This document shows, one piece after another, positions 1 to 5,199 of a DNA stretch of 11,629 bases. The position numbers and the translations under genes are program-made. The DNA is taken from the NCBI GenBank assembly GCA_020061125.1, contig JAGUYV010000062.1, positions 1-11,629 on the forward strand, written 5' to 3'. The number at the start of each line of letters is the position of its first letter. Positions within the stretch are counted from its first letter, which is position 1. Origin of the DNA: a bacterium (GTDB lineage Bacteria; UBP15; UBA6099; DSWB01). The notes under the pieces are model-generated. The model ran no database searches. It saw nothing but the letters and a program-made list of their open reading frames with translations, and was not told the DNA's origin.

Positions 1-629
1 CGGACCTCAAGGCCAAGGACGGGCTGGGCGGCGTGACCCGCGCCGCGGGCGACGCGCCCGAACTTACAGTCCTCGCATACAACAACACCGCCACCACGCA
101 GACCCGGCCGGTGTTCGCATGGGAAGCGCCGGAAAAAACCGTCTCCGTGACCTTTACCCTCTATGACGAGAATTTTGAGGAAATCTGGTCCGTGAAAACC
201 GACAAGAGCGTGCTGGCGTGGCCCGCGGACAAAGAGCCGCTGGCACAGGGCGCGGAATACACCTTCATGGTGTCCGCGGATGTGGACGGAACCCCTGTGG
301 ACAAAGACGGCTCGTTCCAGATTCTGGACAAGGAAACCTCGGAGGAAATTCTGGCTACCGTCGAGGCTATCAAAACGGATTATTCCGCGGAAGACGACAT
401 GGCCATCCAGCGCCTGCTCCTGGCGCAGTACTTCAAAGAAAACGAAATGTACATGGATGCGGCGGACCAGCTCAAGGCCATGATCGCCCTCGACGAAAAT
501 GATCTGTACGCCTGGAACGAACTGGCGCTCATCTACAAGCAGACAGGCATGAAGACCAAACTCGAGGAAGCCCTGGCCAAAATCACGGCGATCGAAGAAA
601 AGTTCGGCGCCCAGGACGACACCTTCTGA
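1..629 (+). CDS. C-terminal part of a protein with a beta-sandwich-like domain and TPR repeats (5' end outside window)
   Basis: The reading frame is open from base 3, so this is the 3' portion of a larger gene. No start codon is assigned; a GTG at base 33 is probably internal. The first ~100 visible residues contain RPVFAWEAP and alternating beta-strand-like segments (VTFTLYDE, EYTFMVSADVDG), which resemble the fibronectin-like or FecR-associated surface domains that precede TPRs in many deltaproteobacterial proteins. The last ~95 residues are helical with TPR spacing (AADQLKAMIALDENDLYAWNELALIYKQ would be one and a half repeats; key residues A, L, Y, W, A, Y). The protein is acidic. TPRs mediate protein-protein contacts. 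The function is unknown, and an envelope location is only inferred from the domain style. The gene ends just before a strong terminator, so it is the last gene of its unit. Confidence 0.8.
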   Translation, partial: DLKAKDGLGGVTRAAGDAPELTVLAYNNTATTQTRPVFAWEAPEKTVSVTFTLYDENFEEIWSVKTDKSVLAWPADKEPLAQGAEYTFMVSADVDGTPVDKDGSFQILDKETSEEILATVEAIKTDYSAEDDMAIQRLLLAQYFKENEMYMDAADQLKAMIALDENDLYAWNELALIYKQTGMKTKLEEALAKITAIEEKFGAQDDTF

Positions 630-667
630 CACGCGCAGCGAGATCCAAGCGGAAAAACAAACCCCAG

Positions 668-693
668 GCCCCCGGCGCGTCCGGGGGCTTTTT
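668..693 (+). terminator. Intrinsic terminator of the upstream TPR gene
   Basis: An 8-bp perfect GC stem (668-675 with 681-688) has a 5-base loop and is followed directly by a T-rich run (TTTTTCTTGTT). It lies 39 bases after the stop codon of the TPR gene and isolates that gene from the DAHP synthase promoter that follows. Confidence 0.9.
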
Positions 694-722
694 CTTGTTC
701 TCTCGACCGGCCGGAAAAACAA

Positions 723-751
723 TTGACACGCCGCGGGACGCGCACTAACAT
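723..751 (+). promoter_or_regulatory. Sigma70-like promoter for the DAHP synthase leader transcript
   Basis: The -35 box is a perfect TTGACA (723-728). A 17-base spacer separates it from TAACAT (746-751), which matches four of six -10 positions. Transcription would start near base 758, about 28 bases before the leader peptide ATG, giving an untranslated leader of about 225 bases ahead of the DAHP synthase. A CATAAT (749-754) matches the -10 better but would need a 20-base spacer. Confidence 0.75.
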
Positions 752-785
752 AATGGCATCGGCGCAACCGGAAGGATCGGGCCAC

Positions 786-884
786 ATGCAGCAGCACACT
801 CACAACAACGCCTTCGCCTTTAGCGGCTATTACTTTATCTGGACAAGCGCGGGGCCGCGGTTGTGGATGCGCATGGAGGCATAG
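786..884 (+). CDS. Aromatic-rich leader peptide (32 aa) of the DAHP synthase attenuator
   Basis: This short ORF encodes MQQHTHNNAFAFSGYYFIW followed by 13 more residues and TAG. Seven of 32 residues are aromatic: F10, F12, Y15, Y16, F17, W19 and W27, with five of them in a seven-residue stretch from residue 15 outward plus the two Phe just before. An AAGGA Shine-Dalgarno (772-776) sits 9 bases ahead of the ATG. The ORF lies between a good promoter and a terminator-type hairpin, immediately upstream of the enzyme that starts aromatic amino acid synthesis. This is the arrangement of the trp and pheA leader peptides of gammaproteobacteria. Its role would be to stall the ribosome when charged tRNA-Phe, -Tyr or -Trp is scarce. 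Codons 24-28 overlap the 5' strand of the antiterminator helix, so a ribosome reading to the stop would block that helix. The peptide itself probably has no function once made. Confidence 0.85.
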   Translation: MQQHTHNNAFAFSGYYFIWTSAGPRLWMRMEA

Positions 885-915
885 GCCGGCCAGAACACAA
901 AATCCACAGCCGCGG
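855..915 (+). promoter_or_regulatory. Antiterminator helix of the aromatic amino acid attenuator
   Basis: Bases 855-868 can pair with 902-915 in a continuous 14-bp helix with one G-U pair (861 with 909). The 3' strand shares bases 908-915 with the terminator stem (908-916), so the two helices cannot coexist. The 5' strand begins 12 bases after the Trp19 codon (840-842). A ribosome paused in the Tyr-Tyr-Phe-Ile-Trp run would leave it largely free to pair and allow read-through. A ribosome that reaches the stop codon (882-884) would cover it and let the terminator fold. A short upstream segment (823-827) can also pair with 854-858, placing the aromatic codons in the loop, and may act as the protector strand. 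Confidence 0.8.
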
Positions 916-946
916 GACCCGCCGCCAAGGCGACCCGCGGCTTTTT
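908..946 (+). terminator. Attenuator terminator upstream of DAHP synthase
   Basis: A 9-bp stem (908-916 with 934-942) is capped by an inner 4-bp stem (920-923 with 929-932) and a 5-base loop. It is followed by a run of five T, then CGTTT. It lies before, not after, the DAHP synthase gene, with the leader peptide stop 24 bases upstream, as expected of a regulated terminator. In read-through RNA, bases 939-946 can pair with 957-964 (8 bp), which would keep the 3' arm out of the terminator. Confidence 0.85.
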
Positions 947-984
947 CGTTTACGCCAAAAAGCCAACCAGGGGGTTCCGCAGAA

Positions 985-2007
985 ATGATCATCGTCATGA
1001 CAAGCAAAGCCACTCTCAAGGACCGCGAGGCCATCGTCAAGCGCCTCGAAAACCAGGGCTACATGGTGGACATCTCCGAAGGCAAGGAGCGCACCCTCAT
1101 CGGCGCCATCGGCGCCAATGTGGAAAACAAGGAAGCCATCATGAACCAGCTCTCCACCCTGCCCTATGTGGAGAATGTGGTGCCCATCCTCAAGCCCTAC
1201 AAGCTCGCGGGCAAGGAAATCCACGAAAGCACCGAGTTCGATCTGGGCCGCGGCGTAACCATCGGCGGCCGCGACATCTTGGTCATGGCCGGCCCGTGCG
1301 CGGTCGAGGGCCAGGAGCGCATTCTGGAAATCGCGCGCGGTCTCAAGGCCGCAGGCGTGAAAGTCTTCCGCGCGGGCGCTTACAAGCCCCGCACCTCACC
1401 CTACAGCTTCCAGGGCTACGGCCTGGCCGGTCTCAAGATGCTGGACAAAGTGCGCGAGGAAACAGGCATGCTCATCGTCACCGAGGTCATGGCCCCGCGG
1501 GATCTGAAGCATGTGGAGAAATACGCGGATGTCGTACAGATCGGAACCCGCAATATGCACAACTTCGAGCTGCTCAAGGACTGCGGCAAGTGCAGCAAGC
1601 CCATCCTGCTCAAGCGAGGCCTGGCCGCCACCATCGAGGAATGGCTGCTCGCCGCCGAATATATCATGAAAGCCGGCAATCCGAGAGTGATTCTTTGCGA
1701 GCGCGGCATCCGCACCTTCGAGACACATACGCGAAACACCCTGGATCTGAACGCCGTGGCCTCGGTCAAGCACCTGTCGCATCTGCCCGTGGTGGCGGAC
1801 CCGAGCCACGGCACGGGACGCTATGAGCTTGTGGCTCCCATGGCCAAAGCCTCCATCGCCGCGGGCGCCGACGGCCTCATGCTCGAAGCCCACACCAATC
1901 CCGGCGAGGCCATCAGCGACTCCCAGCAGACCATCAGCATCAAGGATTACCGCGCGCTCAAAAAGCAGCTTGCAGCCGTGGCCGCGGCCGTGGGAAGAAA
2001 ACTCTGA
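985..2007 (+). CDS. aroF: 3-deoxy-7-phosphoheptulonate (DAHP) synthase, type I-beta with N-terminal regulatory domain
   Basis: The enzyme condenses phosphoenolpyruvate and erythrose 4-phosphate to DAHP, the first step of the shikimate pathway, in the cytosol. Residues 1-70 form a ferredoxin-like/ACT-type domain; residues ~85-340 form the TIM barrel. Visible motifs are GPCAVE (103-108), RAGAYKPRTSPYSFQG (129-144), QIGTRN (185-190), LLKRG (208-212) and DPSHGTGR (272-279). The expected metal ligands are present as C105, H275, E301 and D312, each offset by three from those of the Thermotoga maritima enzyme, and the length (340 aa) is nearly the same. In that family the N-terminal domain binds Tyr or Phe for feedback inhibition. 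The ATG follows a G-rich Shine-Dalgarno (970-974). It is the only structural gene of a unit with its own promoter, attenuator and terminator, so expression probably falls when aromatic amino acids are plentiful. Confidence 0.96.
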   Translation: MIIVMTSKATLKDREAIVKRLENQGYMVDISEGKERTLIGAIGANVENKEAIMNQLSTLPYVENVVPILKPYKLAGKEIHESTEFDLGRGVTIGGRDILVMAGPCAVEGQERILEIARGLKAAGVKVFRAGAYKPRTSPYSFQGYGLAGLKMLDKVREETGMLIVTEVMAPRDLKHVEKYADVVQIGTRNMHNFELLKDCGKCSKPILLKRGLAATIEEWLLAAEYIMKAGNPRVILCERGIRTFETHTRNTLDLNAVASVKHLSHLPVVADPSHGTGRYELVAPMAKASIAAGADGLMLEAHTNPGEAISDSQQTISIKDYRALKKQLAAVAAAVGRKL

Positions 2008-2044
2008 CCCCGCCGCTCTCTCACGGACTGATTATGAAAACATC

Positions 2045-2083
2045 CCCCGGCCGCGGGATTTTCCGCGCCGGGGTTCTTTTTTC
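2045..2083 (+). terminator. Intrinsic terminator after DAHP synthase
   Basis: An 11-bp GC stem (2045-2056 with 2063-2073, with C2051 bulged) has a 6-base loop of GATTTT and is followed by TTCTTTTTTCTC. It begins 37 bases after the DAHP synthase stop and separates the gene from the response regulator downstream. Confidence 0.9.
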
Positions 2084-2094
2084 TCACACTCACC

Positions 2095-2103
2095 TGTTAC
2101 AAT
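2095..2103 (+). promoter_or_regulatory. Candidate extended -10 promoter for the response regulator gene
   Basis: TGTTACAAT contains an extended -10 TG, one base, then TACAAT, which matches five of six consensus positions. No convincing -35 box lies 16-18 bases upstream, because that position falls in the T run of the preceding terminator. The leader before the ATG would be about 70 bases. This is the best promoter candidate in the gap, but weak. Confidence 0.3.
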
Positions 2104-2181
2104 ACTCCAAGGATCGATTACATTGTTCGCGCCGGTTTTCAACGCGCGAGAATTTGGCACTTCAGAACGGGCCTGGCCGCA

Positions 2182-2562
2182 ATGCCGGAAAAAACCATTC
2201 TCATTGTCGAAGACGACGACGATTTGCGGAACATGCTGTATTTGCTGTTCAGCAAAGATTACAATGTGCTCGAAGCCGCCGACGGCCACGAAGCCCTGGG
2301 CCTTTACATTTCCGAAAAACCCGACCTGGTCATCACTGACAATCGCATGCCCCGCATTACCGGCCTGCAGTTCGCCATCCTCATGCACGAGGAAAAGCGC
2401 CGCCGCCGCATCCCCGTGGTGATGATCACCGCATATAAAGTCGAACCTTCGGATCTGCGCAAGGCCAACATTGACGCCTTTATCGAAAAACCGTTCGATC
2501 CCTCGGATTTGCGCGCCACCGTGGAGCGCCTTCTGAACGGCAGCGATTCCACACCCGTTTAA
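2182..2562 (+). CDS. Single-domain response regulator (CheY-like receiver)
   Basis: The 126-residue protein is one receiver domain without an output domain. The acidic pocket is in ILIVEDDDD (residues 6-14), the phospho-acceptor is D53 in VITDNRMP, the switch threonine is T83 in VMITAY, and the conserved lysine is K103 in IEKPF. Such proteins take a phosphoryl group from a histidine kinase and act through protein contacts. No kinase is encoded nearby. The ATG has no clear Shine-Dalgarno, so start choice rests on the fit to the receiver fold. It converges on the HD-GYP gene, whose stop is 54 bases away. A 5-bp hairpin over its stop codon (2554-2566) is too short to call a terminator. The alternative RR/MalT-type functions are excluded because no DNA-binding region is present. 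Confidence 0.92.
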   Translation: MPEKTILIVEDDDDLRNMLYLLFSKDYNVLEAADGHEALGLYISEKPDLVITDNRMPRITGLQFAILMHEEKRRRRIPVVMITAYKVEPSDLRKANIDAFIEKPFDPSDLRATVERLLNGSDSTPV

Positions 2563-2616
2563 CGGGCTTTCACATCAAACACATCAAATTGAAATGTTGC
2601 CGGATATACGCTTTGG

Positions 2617-3555
2617 CTATTTCTTTTTTGCGAGATTGAGCACGAACTGGCGGAACACTTCTTTGTTGAACTTGCCGGAGAAAAGTTCGTTGCGGATTTT
2701 CCACAGAGCCGGATACGGGCGCAGGGCCGCGCGGTAAGGCCGCTCATGGCAGGTGATGGCCTCGAAGCAGTCAATGAATCCTATGACCTCCGCGGGCCAG
2801 CAGAAGCTGGTGGCGCCGAAAGGATAGCCGGACCCGTTCACGCGCTCGTGGTGCTGCAGCGCCGTGAGGCATGTCTCGCGCGGCAGCAGATTCTGGCTAA
2901 GAAGCCGGTATCCTCGGATGGTGTGCTGCTTCATGACCTCGAACTCGTGGTCCGTGAGCCGGCGCGGCGCCTTGAGAACATGCGTGCTCACCTCGGTCTT
3001 GCCCACATCATGCAGCAGCGCCGCCAGACCCAGCTCCTTGCACTGTGACAGTGAGTACTGACAATAGAAGCCGAAACGGATCGTCAGAGTCATGACATTG
3101 ATTGAATGAACGGCCGTGGTGTAATCCGTGGTGACCACACTGACCAGAGTGTTAATCACATTTTCGTTCTTGAGATAATCGTCCACCAGGCGGTTCACCG
3201 TTCCCGCGGCCATTTCCACATTTTCGCTTGTGGGGCTGCGAACCGCGTCTTGAAACAGATCCACGAGTGTCTCCTTGACCCCCGCCGGGTCATTGGACGC
3301 CATGAATTCGCCAAGTTTTTCATTAAGCCCGAACTGCATTTCGCGCAATGCGCGCTGTTTGTCCTCGGTGTGATAGAACAGCGGATCCGGGTGCGCGCCG
3401 CTGGCTCTGCGCACTTCGTCAATGAACATGAATTTGGGTTTGTACAAGTCGAAGGAACTGGGGTCGCACCTATAGTAAAGCGGAGTTTCCCAGAAAAAGC
3501 GCAGATGCGCGGATTTGACGCGCACCATGTTTTTAAGCGCGGTAACCTCATCCAT
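2617..3555 (-). CDS. HD-GYP domain protein, probable cyclic di-GMP phosphodiesterase
   Basis: HD-GYP enzymes hydrolyse c-di-GMP in the cytosol using a bi- or trinuclear metal centre. With the start chosen here (312 aa) the signature residues are H150, the HD pair in LLHDVGK (H182, D183, K186), H211 in MKQHTIRGY, H235-H236 in QHHER, a GSGYP motif (241-245) and D262, so the full metal-binding set is intact. The usual HHER-x-DG reads HHERVNG, a D to N change next to the GYP motif. Residues 1-145 have no recognised domain; the segment LYYRCDP...LYKPKFMF is typical of deltaproteobacterial HD-GYP proteins. No membrane segment is visible. The ATG at 3555 has GGAAG 9 bases upstream; an in-frame ATG at 3606 would add 17 residues but lacks a ribosome site. 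It has its own promoter and lies downstream of two receiver genes on the same strand. Confidence 0.9.
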   Translation of the reverse strand: MDEVTALKNMVRVKSAHLRFFWETPLYYRCDPSSFDLYKPKFMFIDEVRRASGAHPDPLFYHTEDKQRALREMQFGLNEKLGEFMASNDPAGVKETLVDLFQDAVRSPTSENVEMAAGTVNRLVDDYLKNENVINTLVSVVTTDYTTAVHSINVMTLTIRFGFYCQYSLSQCKELGLAALLHDVGKTEVSTHVLKAPRRLTDHEFEVMKQHTIRGYRLLSQNLLPRETCLTALQHHERVNGSGYPFGATSFCWPAEVIGFIDCFEAITCHERPYRAALRPYPALWKIRNELFSGKFNKEVFRQFVLNLAKKK

Positions 3556-3681
3556 GACGAGGCGCTTCCGCGCGTGCGCAGGGTGGTCTGGTCCGCCAGA
3601 TCTCATGTCCGGTGTGCGAAAAAATTCATCTCAACCGCAAAATGTGAAGGGAGAGCGCCCGGGCGCGCGGCTGGCAACACA

Positions 3682-3710
3682 ATTATAAATTTTCGCCGGG
3701 GGGCAGTAAA
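3682..3710 (-). promoter_or_regulatory. Sigma70-like promoter for the HD-GYP gene
   Basis: Read on the minus strand, TTTACT (3710-3705, four of six -35 positions) and a perfect TATAAT (3687-3682) are separated by 17 bases. Transcription would begin near base 3675, about 120 bases ahead of the preferred start codon and about 70 ahead of the alternative one. The HD-GYP gene can therefore be expressed independently of the receiver gene upstream of it. Confidence 0.6.
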
Positions 3711-3739
3711 CGGGCTGCCGGGAATAAAAGCGGGGGGTG

Positions 3740-4132
3740 TCACGATTTGCCGTTGAGCGCGGCGCCGACCTGTTGCAGAAGCGAAACCCTGTCCACGGGT
3801 TTGGTGATGTAGCCGCGTGCGCCGGCCATGAAGCATGAGAATTTACTGGTGAGATCTTCACGGCCCGTGAACACAATGATGGGAATCCCCCGTGTGCGCG
3901 GATCCTTTGCCAGAGCGCGGCAGATGTTCACGCCATCGGCGTCGGGCAGATTCAAATCCAGGAGGATTAGTCCTGGTTTTCGCCCTACGGCCAGGCTTAC
4001 GGCATGATCCCCGTCAAAAGCGGACACGGACTCGAATCCGGCGCTGTCCAGGGCGTCGCACACCTTGCCATTGACCGCGTGATCATCTTCAACCACGAGC
4101 ACAAGTTTTTTGTCTGCCGCCAGCGCTTCCAT
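3740..4132 (-). CDS. Single-domain response regulator (CheY-like receiver)
   Basis: The 130-residue protein is one receiver domain. The acidic pocket is VVEDD (13-17), the phospho-acceptor is D59 in LLDLNLP, the switch residue is T89 in IVFTGR, and the conserved lysine is K111 in YITKPV. The start at 4132 is chosen because GAGGGA (4146-4141) lies 8 bases upstream. The frame stays open to an ATG at 4213, but the 27 extra residues look unlike a receiver N-terminus and have no ribosome site. It aligns without gaps to the receiver encoded at 4373-4768 (55 identities in 119 positions by hand count), so the two are close paralogues. No kinase or output domain is near. The HD-GYP gene follows 185 bases downstream on the same strand, which makes a functional link plausible but unproven. 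Confidence 0.92.
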   Translation of the reverse strand: MEALAADKKLVLVVEDDHAVNGKVCDALDSAGFESVSAFDGDHAVSLAVGRKPGLILLDLNLPDADGVNICRALAKDPRTRGIPIIVFTGREDLTSKFSCFMAGARGYITKPVDRVSLLQQVGAALNGKS

Positions 4133-4258
4133 GAGAACGCTCCCTCTTGCGTGTTGCGCCGCCTCATTTCTTATGTACCCAGTATGATGCCGGATTACCG
4201 CAAATTGTTTCATTTCTGTGAAATTTTTTGAAAACGCAAAAAGAGAGCTGATGCCCGG

Positions 4259-4360
4259 AAAAGGCGCGGCCCCGGCCTGTGCGCCCTGGGAGACATGGCG
4301 CGGCCGGGGACCGGCCCCGTTCCGAAATATATGTTTCGGGAGCCTCGTGGGGAAGCTCCC
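4259..4360 (-). terminator. Hairpin cluster between the two receiver genes, possible terminator
   Basis: Read on the minus strand, the gap contains a 9-bp hairpin (4338-4346 with 4352-4360), a 6-bp hairpin (4322-4327 with 4334-4339), a 6-bp GC hairpin (4302-4307 with 4311-4316) and a 5-bp stem (4263-4267 with 4281-4285) that is followed by TTTT. None is a textbook intrinsic terminator, but together they probably reduce read-through from the upstream receiver gene. The 4133-4258 part of this gap shows no convincing promoter. Confidence 0.35.
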
Positions 4361-4372
4361 AGCCGAGGGTTG

Positions 4373-4768
4373 CTAGGACAGCGTGCGCTCCAGTTCCGTC
4401 AAAAGGCTTGTTTCCTCGAACGGTTTGGTGATGTATCGCTTTGCGCCGGATACATAAGAGGAGAGTTTGGTGGTGAGATCGTTGCGGCAGGTCATGATGA
4501 TGACGGGGATTTTCTGCGTGCGTTCGCCAGCGGTGATGCTGCGGCAGATGTCTATGCCGTTCTGGTCCGGGAGCATGATGTCCAGCAGAACAAGGTCCGG
4601 CCTGTACTCGTTGGCCATGCGCAGGCCGTCGCCTCCGCAGAAGGCCTGCATGGTCTCGTAGCCCGCATCGTCCAGCATGAGGCACACGAGTTCATTCATG
4701 TCGAAATCGTCCTCGACAACCAGGACGCGTTTCCTGTCGCGGTGTTCCTGAATCGCCATGTCCGTCAT
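4373..4768 (-). CDS. Single-domain response regulator (CheY-like receiver)
   Basis: The 131-residue protein is a lone receiver. The acidic pocket is VLVVEDD (15-21), the phospho-acceptor is D63 in LLDIMLP, the switch residue is T93 in IIMTCR, and the conserved lysine is K115 in YITKPF. The ATG follows a purine-rich GGGGGA about 6 bases upstream. The short charged N-terminal stretch (residues 1-13) precedes the first beta strand. It is the closest visible relative of the receiver at 3740-4132, sharing the run DLT-K-S then GA-YITKP, which suggests a tandem duplication. It is expressed from a good promoter about 250 bases upstream and so has an unusually long 5' leader. No DNA-binding output domain is present, so the output must be through protein contact. 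The partner kinase is not in the window. Confidence 0.92.
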   Translation of the reverse strand: MTDMAIQEHRDRKRVLVVEDDFDMNELVCLMLDDAGYETMQAFCGGDGLRMANEYRPDLVLLDIMLPDQNGIDICRSITAGERTQKIPVIIMTCRNDLTTKLSSYVSGAKRYITKPFEETSLLTELERTLS

Positions 4769-5016
4769 GTTTCATCCCCCGCTTCCGGGCCGTCGCCTTA
4801 GCTTGCGCTCCGGCCTGTGCCAGCAGAACGGGACATGCGGCTAAAAAGTTCCCAAGGGGGAGGTTGCGGGGGCGCAAGAGCCGCAAACCGTGCCTTTCGC
4901 GGTTCTGTGCGCATCGTTTTGATGGCAGCTTTTCTGCTCTATTAAGGACGGTGAAGTGGAGCCGTGAACCGTCGCCCGCCAGCCTGTCCCAAACTTTGTC
5001 TACAGGTATTTTGTTC
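4769..5016 (-). other. Long structured 5' leader of the receiver gene; no gene seen
   Basis: This is most of a 431-base stretch without a convincing gene. From the promoter at 5017-5045 the leader RNA would be about 240 bases. Its strongest fold is a long hairpin (4872-4912): a 5-bp outer stem (GCGCA with TGCGC), a bulge, three pairs, one mismatch and four GC pairs. A second possible stem pairs GACGGT with ACCGTC near 4950-4975. I do not recognise a known riboswitch; the c-di-GMP-I (GEMM) core was considered and does not fit. An in-frame 108-codon ORF exists here but its ATG precedes the predicted transcription start. Confidence 0.4.
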
Positions 5017-5045
5017 ATAGTAACAGACTTTCAACAATCAGTCAA
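5017..5045 (-). promoter_or_regulatory. Sigma70-like promoter driving the receiver gene at 4373-4768
   Basis: On the minus strand TTGACT (5045-5040, five of six -35 positions) is followed after exactly 17 bases by TACTAT (5022-5017, four of six -10 positions). Transcription would start near 5010. This is one half of a divergent promoter region shared with phoH. Confidence 0.6.
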
Positions 5046-5075
5046 CCGGTCAGGCGAAATAAATACTTTTCCCGG

Positions 5076-5104
5076 TAGATGTTGAAACGCGTACAGGTTA
5101 TAAT
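5076..5104 (+). promoter_or_regulatory. Candidate promoter for the phoH operon
   Basis: A perfect TATAAT (5099-5104) lies about 95 bases ahead of the phoH start. The hexamer 17 bases upstream (TAGATG) is a poor -35 box; a TTGAAA (5082-5087) is nearby but only 11 bases away from the -10. It may need an activator or be a partial extended -10 promoter. The rest of the gap up to the phoH start holds no other clear signal. Confidence 0.4.
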
Positions 5105-5199
5105 GCGGGTAACCATCCCACGCACAACCGGCATACCATGACTGTGAACGCCCATGCCGGGCGGGGAGGGAAAAGGCGGCGCAAATCAGGGATATTGTT

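Noticed and set aside
2554-2566. Small hairpin between the converging receiver and HD-GYP genes as a bidirectional terminator
   Set aside because: The stem is only 5 bp with a 3-base loop, overlaps the stop codon and has no T run on either strand.
3604-3606. Upstream ATG for the HD-GYP gene (17 more residues)
   Set aside because: No ribosome site precedes it and the added residues are Gly/Pro/His/Arg-rich, whereas the ATG at 3555 has GGAAG at a 9-base spacing.
3106-3756. 216-codon plus-strand frame over the HD-GYP gene
   Set aside because: It is antisense to the HD-GYP gene and to its promoter region and has no motif; codon-position GC pattern supports the minus-strand gene.
4872-4912. Possible c-di-GMP-I (GEMM) riboswitch, suggested by GCAAACC-like and GAAA segments
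   Set aside because: The segments occur within a single hairpin and in the wrong order and strand context for the two-helix GEMM core; no downstream expression platform is evident.
4692-5018. 108-codon ORF on the minus strand, upstream of and overlapping the receiver gene
   Set aside because: Its ATG overlaps the -10 box of the promoter at 5017-5045 and so precedes the predicted transcription start. It has no ribosome site, its composition is Arg/Pro-rich in the second half, and it overlaps a well-supported gene in another frame.
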